A DNA stretch of 55,352 nucleotides, taken from Paracoccaceae bacterium. Lineage in GTDB: Bacteria; Pseudomonadota; Alphaproteobacteria; Rhodobacterales; Rhodobacteraceae. The notes beneath the pieces were generated by a model, which worked only from the letters and a program-made list of their open reading frames with translations, did no database searches and was not told the origin of the DNA. The stretch covers positions 1 through 55,352 of the forward strand of contig CACDPP010000011.1 of assembly GCA_902554705.1 (NCBI GenBank), written 5' to 3'. A program made the translations under genes and the position numbers. Positions 55,016-55,352 of this stretch are shown piece by piece (position 1 is the stretch's first letter; each line of letters starts with the position of its first letter).

Positions 55016-55352
55016 TTCTCATAATAGATTTTAAATAATTGATGGGGGTCCTTACCCAAACGATATTGGGTTAATATAAAAAAATTTACGATACTTTGGC
55101 GTAACCAACCATTCTTATGATATTTATCTGCACTCGTAAGAGCCAGTATATCCAAAGGTTTGATTTTACCTTTTAATCTGTCAGCTAGAGCTATATCCTC
55201 CATGAGCGGAATTTTAGGAAACTCCCCTAGGCTATCGAGAAGATCACGATGAATTAGAAAGCCTTGATCTCCATAGGGTAAACCCAGAAATTTTGATCTT
55301 ATTTGAGCCCAATATTCCACGATACGCGCAAACAGTGATTTTGATTTAAATT
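55012..55352 (-). CDS. Glycosyltransferase, family 2 (TIGR04283-like), 3' part only
   Basis: The frame is open to the right edge of the window, so only the C-terminal 112 residues are visible. It resembles the TIGR04283 family of GT2 glycosyltransferases, annotated in arsenosugar synthesis: LGLPYGDQGFLIHRDLL, PLMEDIALADRLKG (DxD-like acidic pair) and SADKYHKNGWLRQSIVNFFILTQYRLGKDP. The gene continues upstream beyond the window. An arsenosugar role is only a family label; partners such as ArsM would have to lie outside. Confidence 0.82.
   Translation of the reverse strand, partial: FKSKSLFARIVEYWAQIRSKFLGLPYGDQGFLIHRDLLDSLGEFPKIPLMEDIALADRLKGKIKPLDILALTSADKYHKNGWLRQSIVNFFILTQYRLGKDPHQLFKIYYEN

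Overview
The window looks like a chromosomal segment of a low-GC (by eye, not computed), streamlined marine alphaproteobacterium, most likely from the Rhodobacterales/Roseobacter lineage. This rests on gene content and order remembered from that group: rpoH-rluD next to a DUF6476 protein, purA followed by a DUF2842 protein, the mcm / DUF4174 / pccA / small ORF / pccB block, hflK-hflC-DUF2065-degP, a PhaR-type PHA regulator, and ThyX as the thymidylate synthase in view. Genes are very tightly packed. No gap exceeds about 200 bases, many neighbours overlap by 1-23 bases, and I see no rRNA, tRNA, CRISPR array, insertion sequence or prophage.

Layout. 1-4.4 kb: xseA, divergent purD with a MOSC-domain gene, an adrenodoxin-type ferredoxin, and a 116-codon remnant of the error-prone polymerase DnaE2/ImuC. 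4.4-10.4 kb: a minus-strand run rpiA, gor, hflK, hflC, DUF2065, degP (sugar phosphate, glutathione redox and envelope protein quality control). 10.5-12.6 kb: sdaA and thiamine diphosphokinase, convergent. 12.7-19.5 kb: propionyl-CoA to succinyl-CoA block (B12-dependent methylmalonyl-CoA mutase, propionyl-CoA carboxylase alpha and beta, a DUF4174 exported protein and an unrecognised 122-aa protein). 19.6-26 kb: Bcr/CflA-type exporter, betA-type GMC oxidoreductase, DUF2842, purA, and a three-gene cobalt-type nitrile hydratase operon (nthA-nthB-activator). 26-29 kb: secG, pyrG (apparently starting at ATA), DUF1330, TerB-like protein and a 41-codon remnant of a PhnD-like binding protein.

29.2-37.3 kb holds the most distinctive unit: an eight-gene plus-strand operon with a complete polar-amino-acid ABC transporter (ATPase, binding protein, two permeases), two different PuuA-like glutamine-synthetase-fold ligases, a class I glutamine amidotransferase between them, and a PuuB-like FAD amine oxidase. 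The likely logic is uptake of an amine or amino acid, gamma-glutamylation, oxidation and release of glutamate; the substrate is unknown. 37.3-46 kb: phaR, a Gfo/Idh/MocA oxidoreductase, rpoH, rluD, DUF6476, thyX, gloA, sdhE with an XRE regulator, an aspartate-type aminotransferase and a MATE exporter. 46.3-55.35 kb: parE, a DUF606 membrane protein, an Ldh-family dehydrogenase, a tyrosine-phosphatase-like protein, a serine/alanine-glyoxylate-type aminotransferase, hisC, lolC-lolD and the 3' part of a glycosyltransferase cut by the window end.

Most of the window is ordinary core metabolism. The points most worth a second look are the ATA start of pyrG, the two gene remnants, the eight-gene gamma-glutamylation operon, the alpha-first order of the cobalt-type nitrile hydratase, and the head-to-head overlap of rluD with DUF6476. 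Start codons were moved from the longest reading frame where family N-termini and ribosome binding sites favoured a shorter form; such cases are noted.
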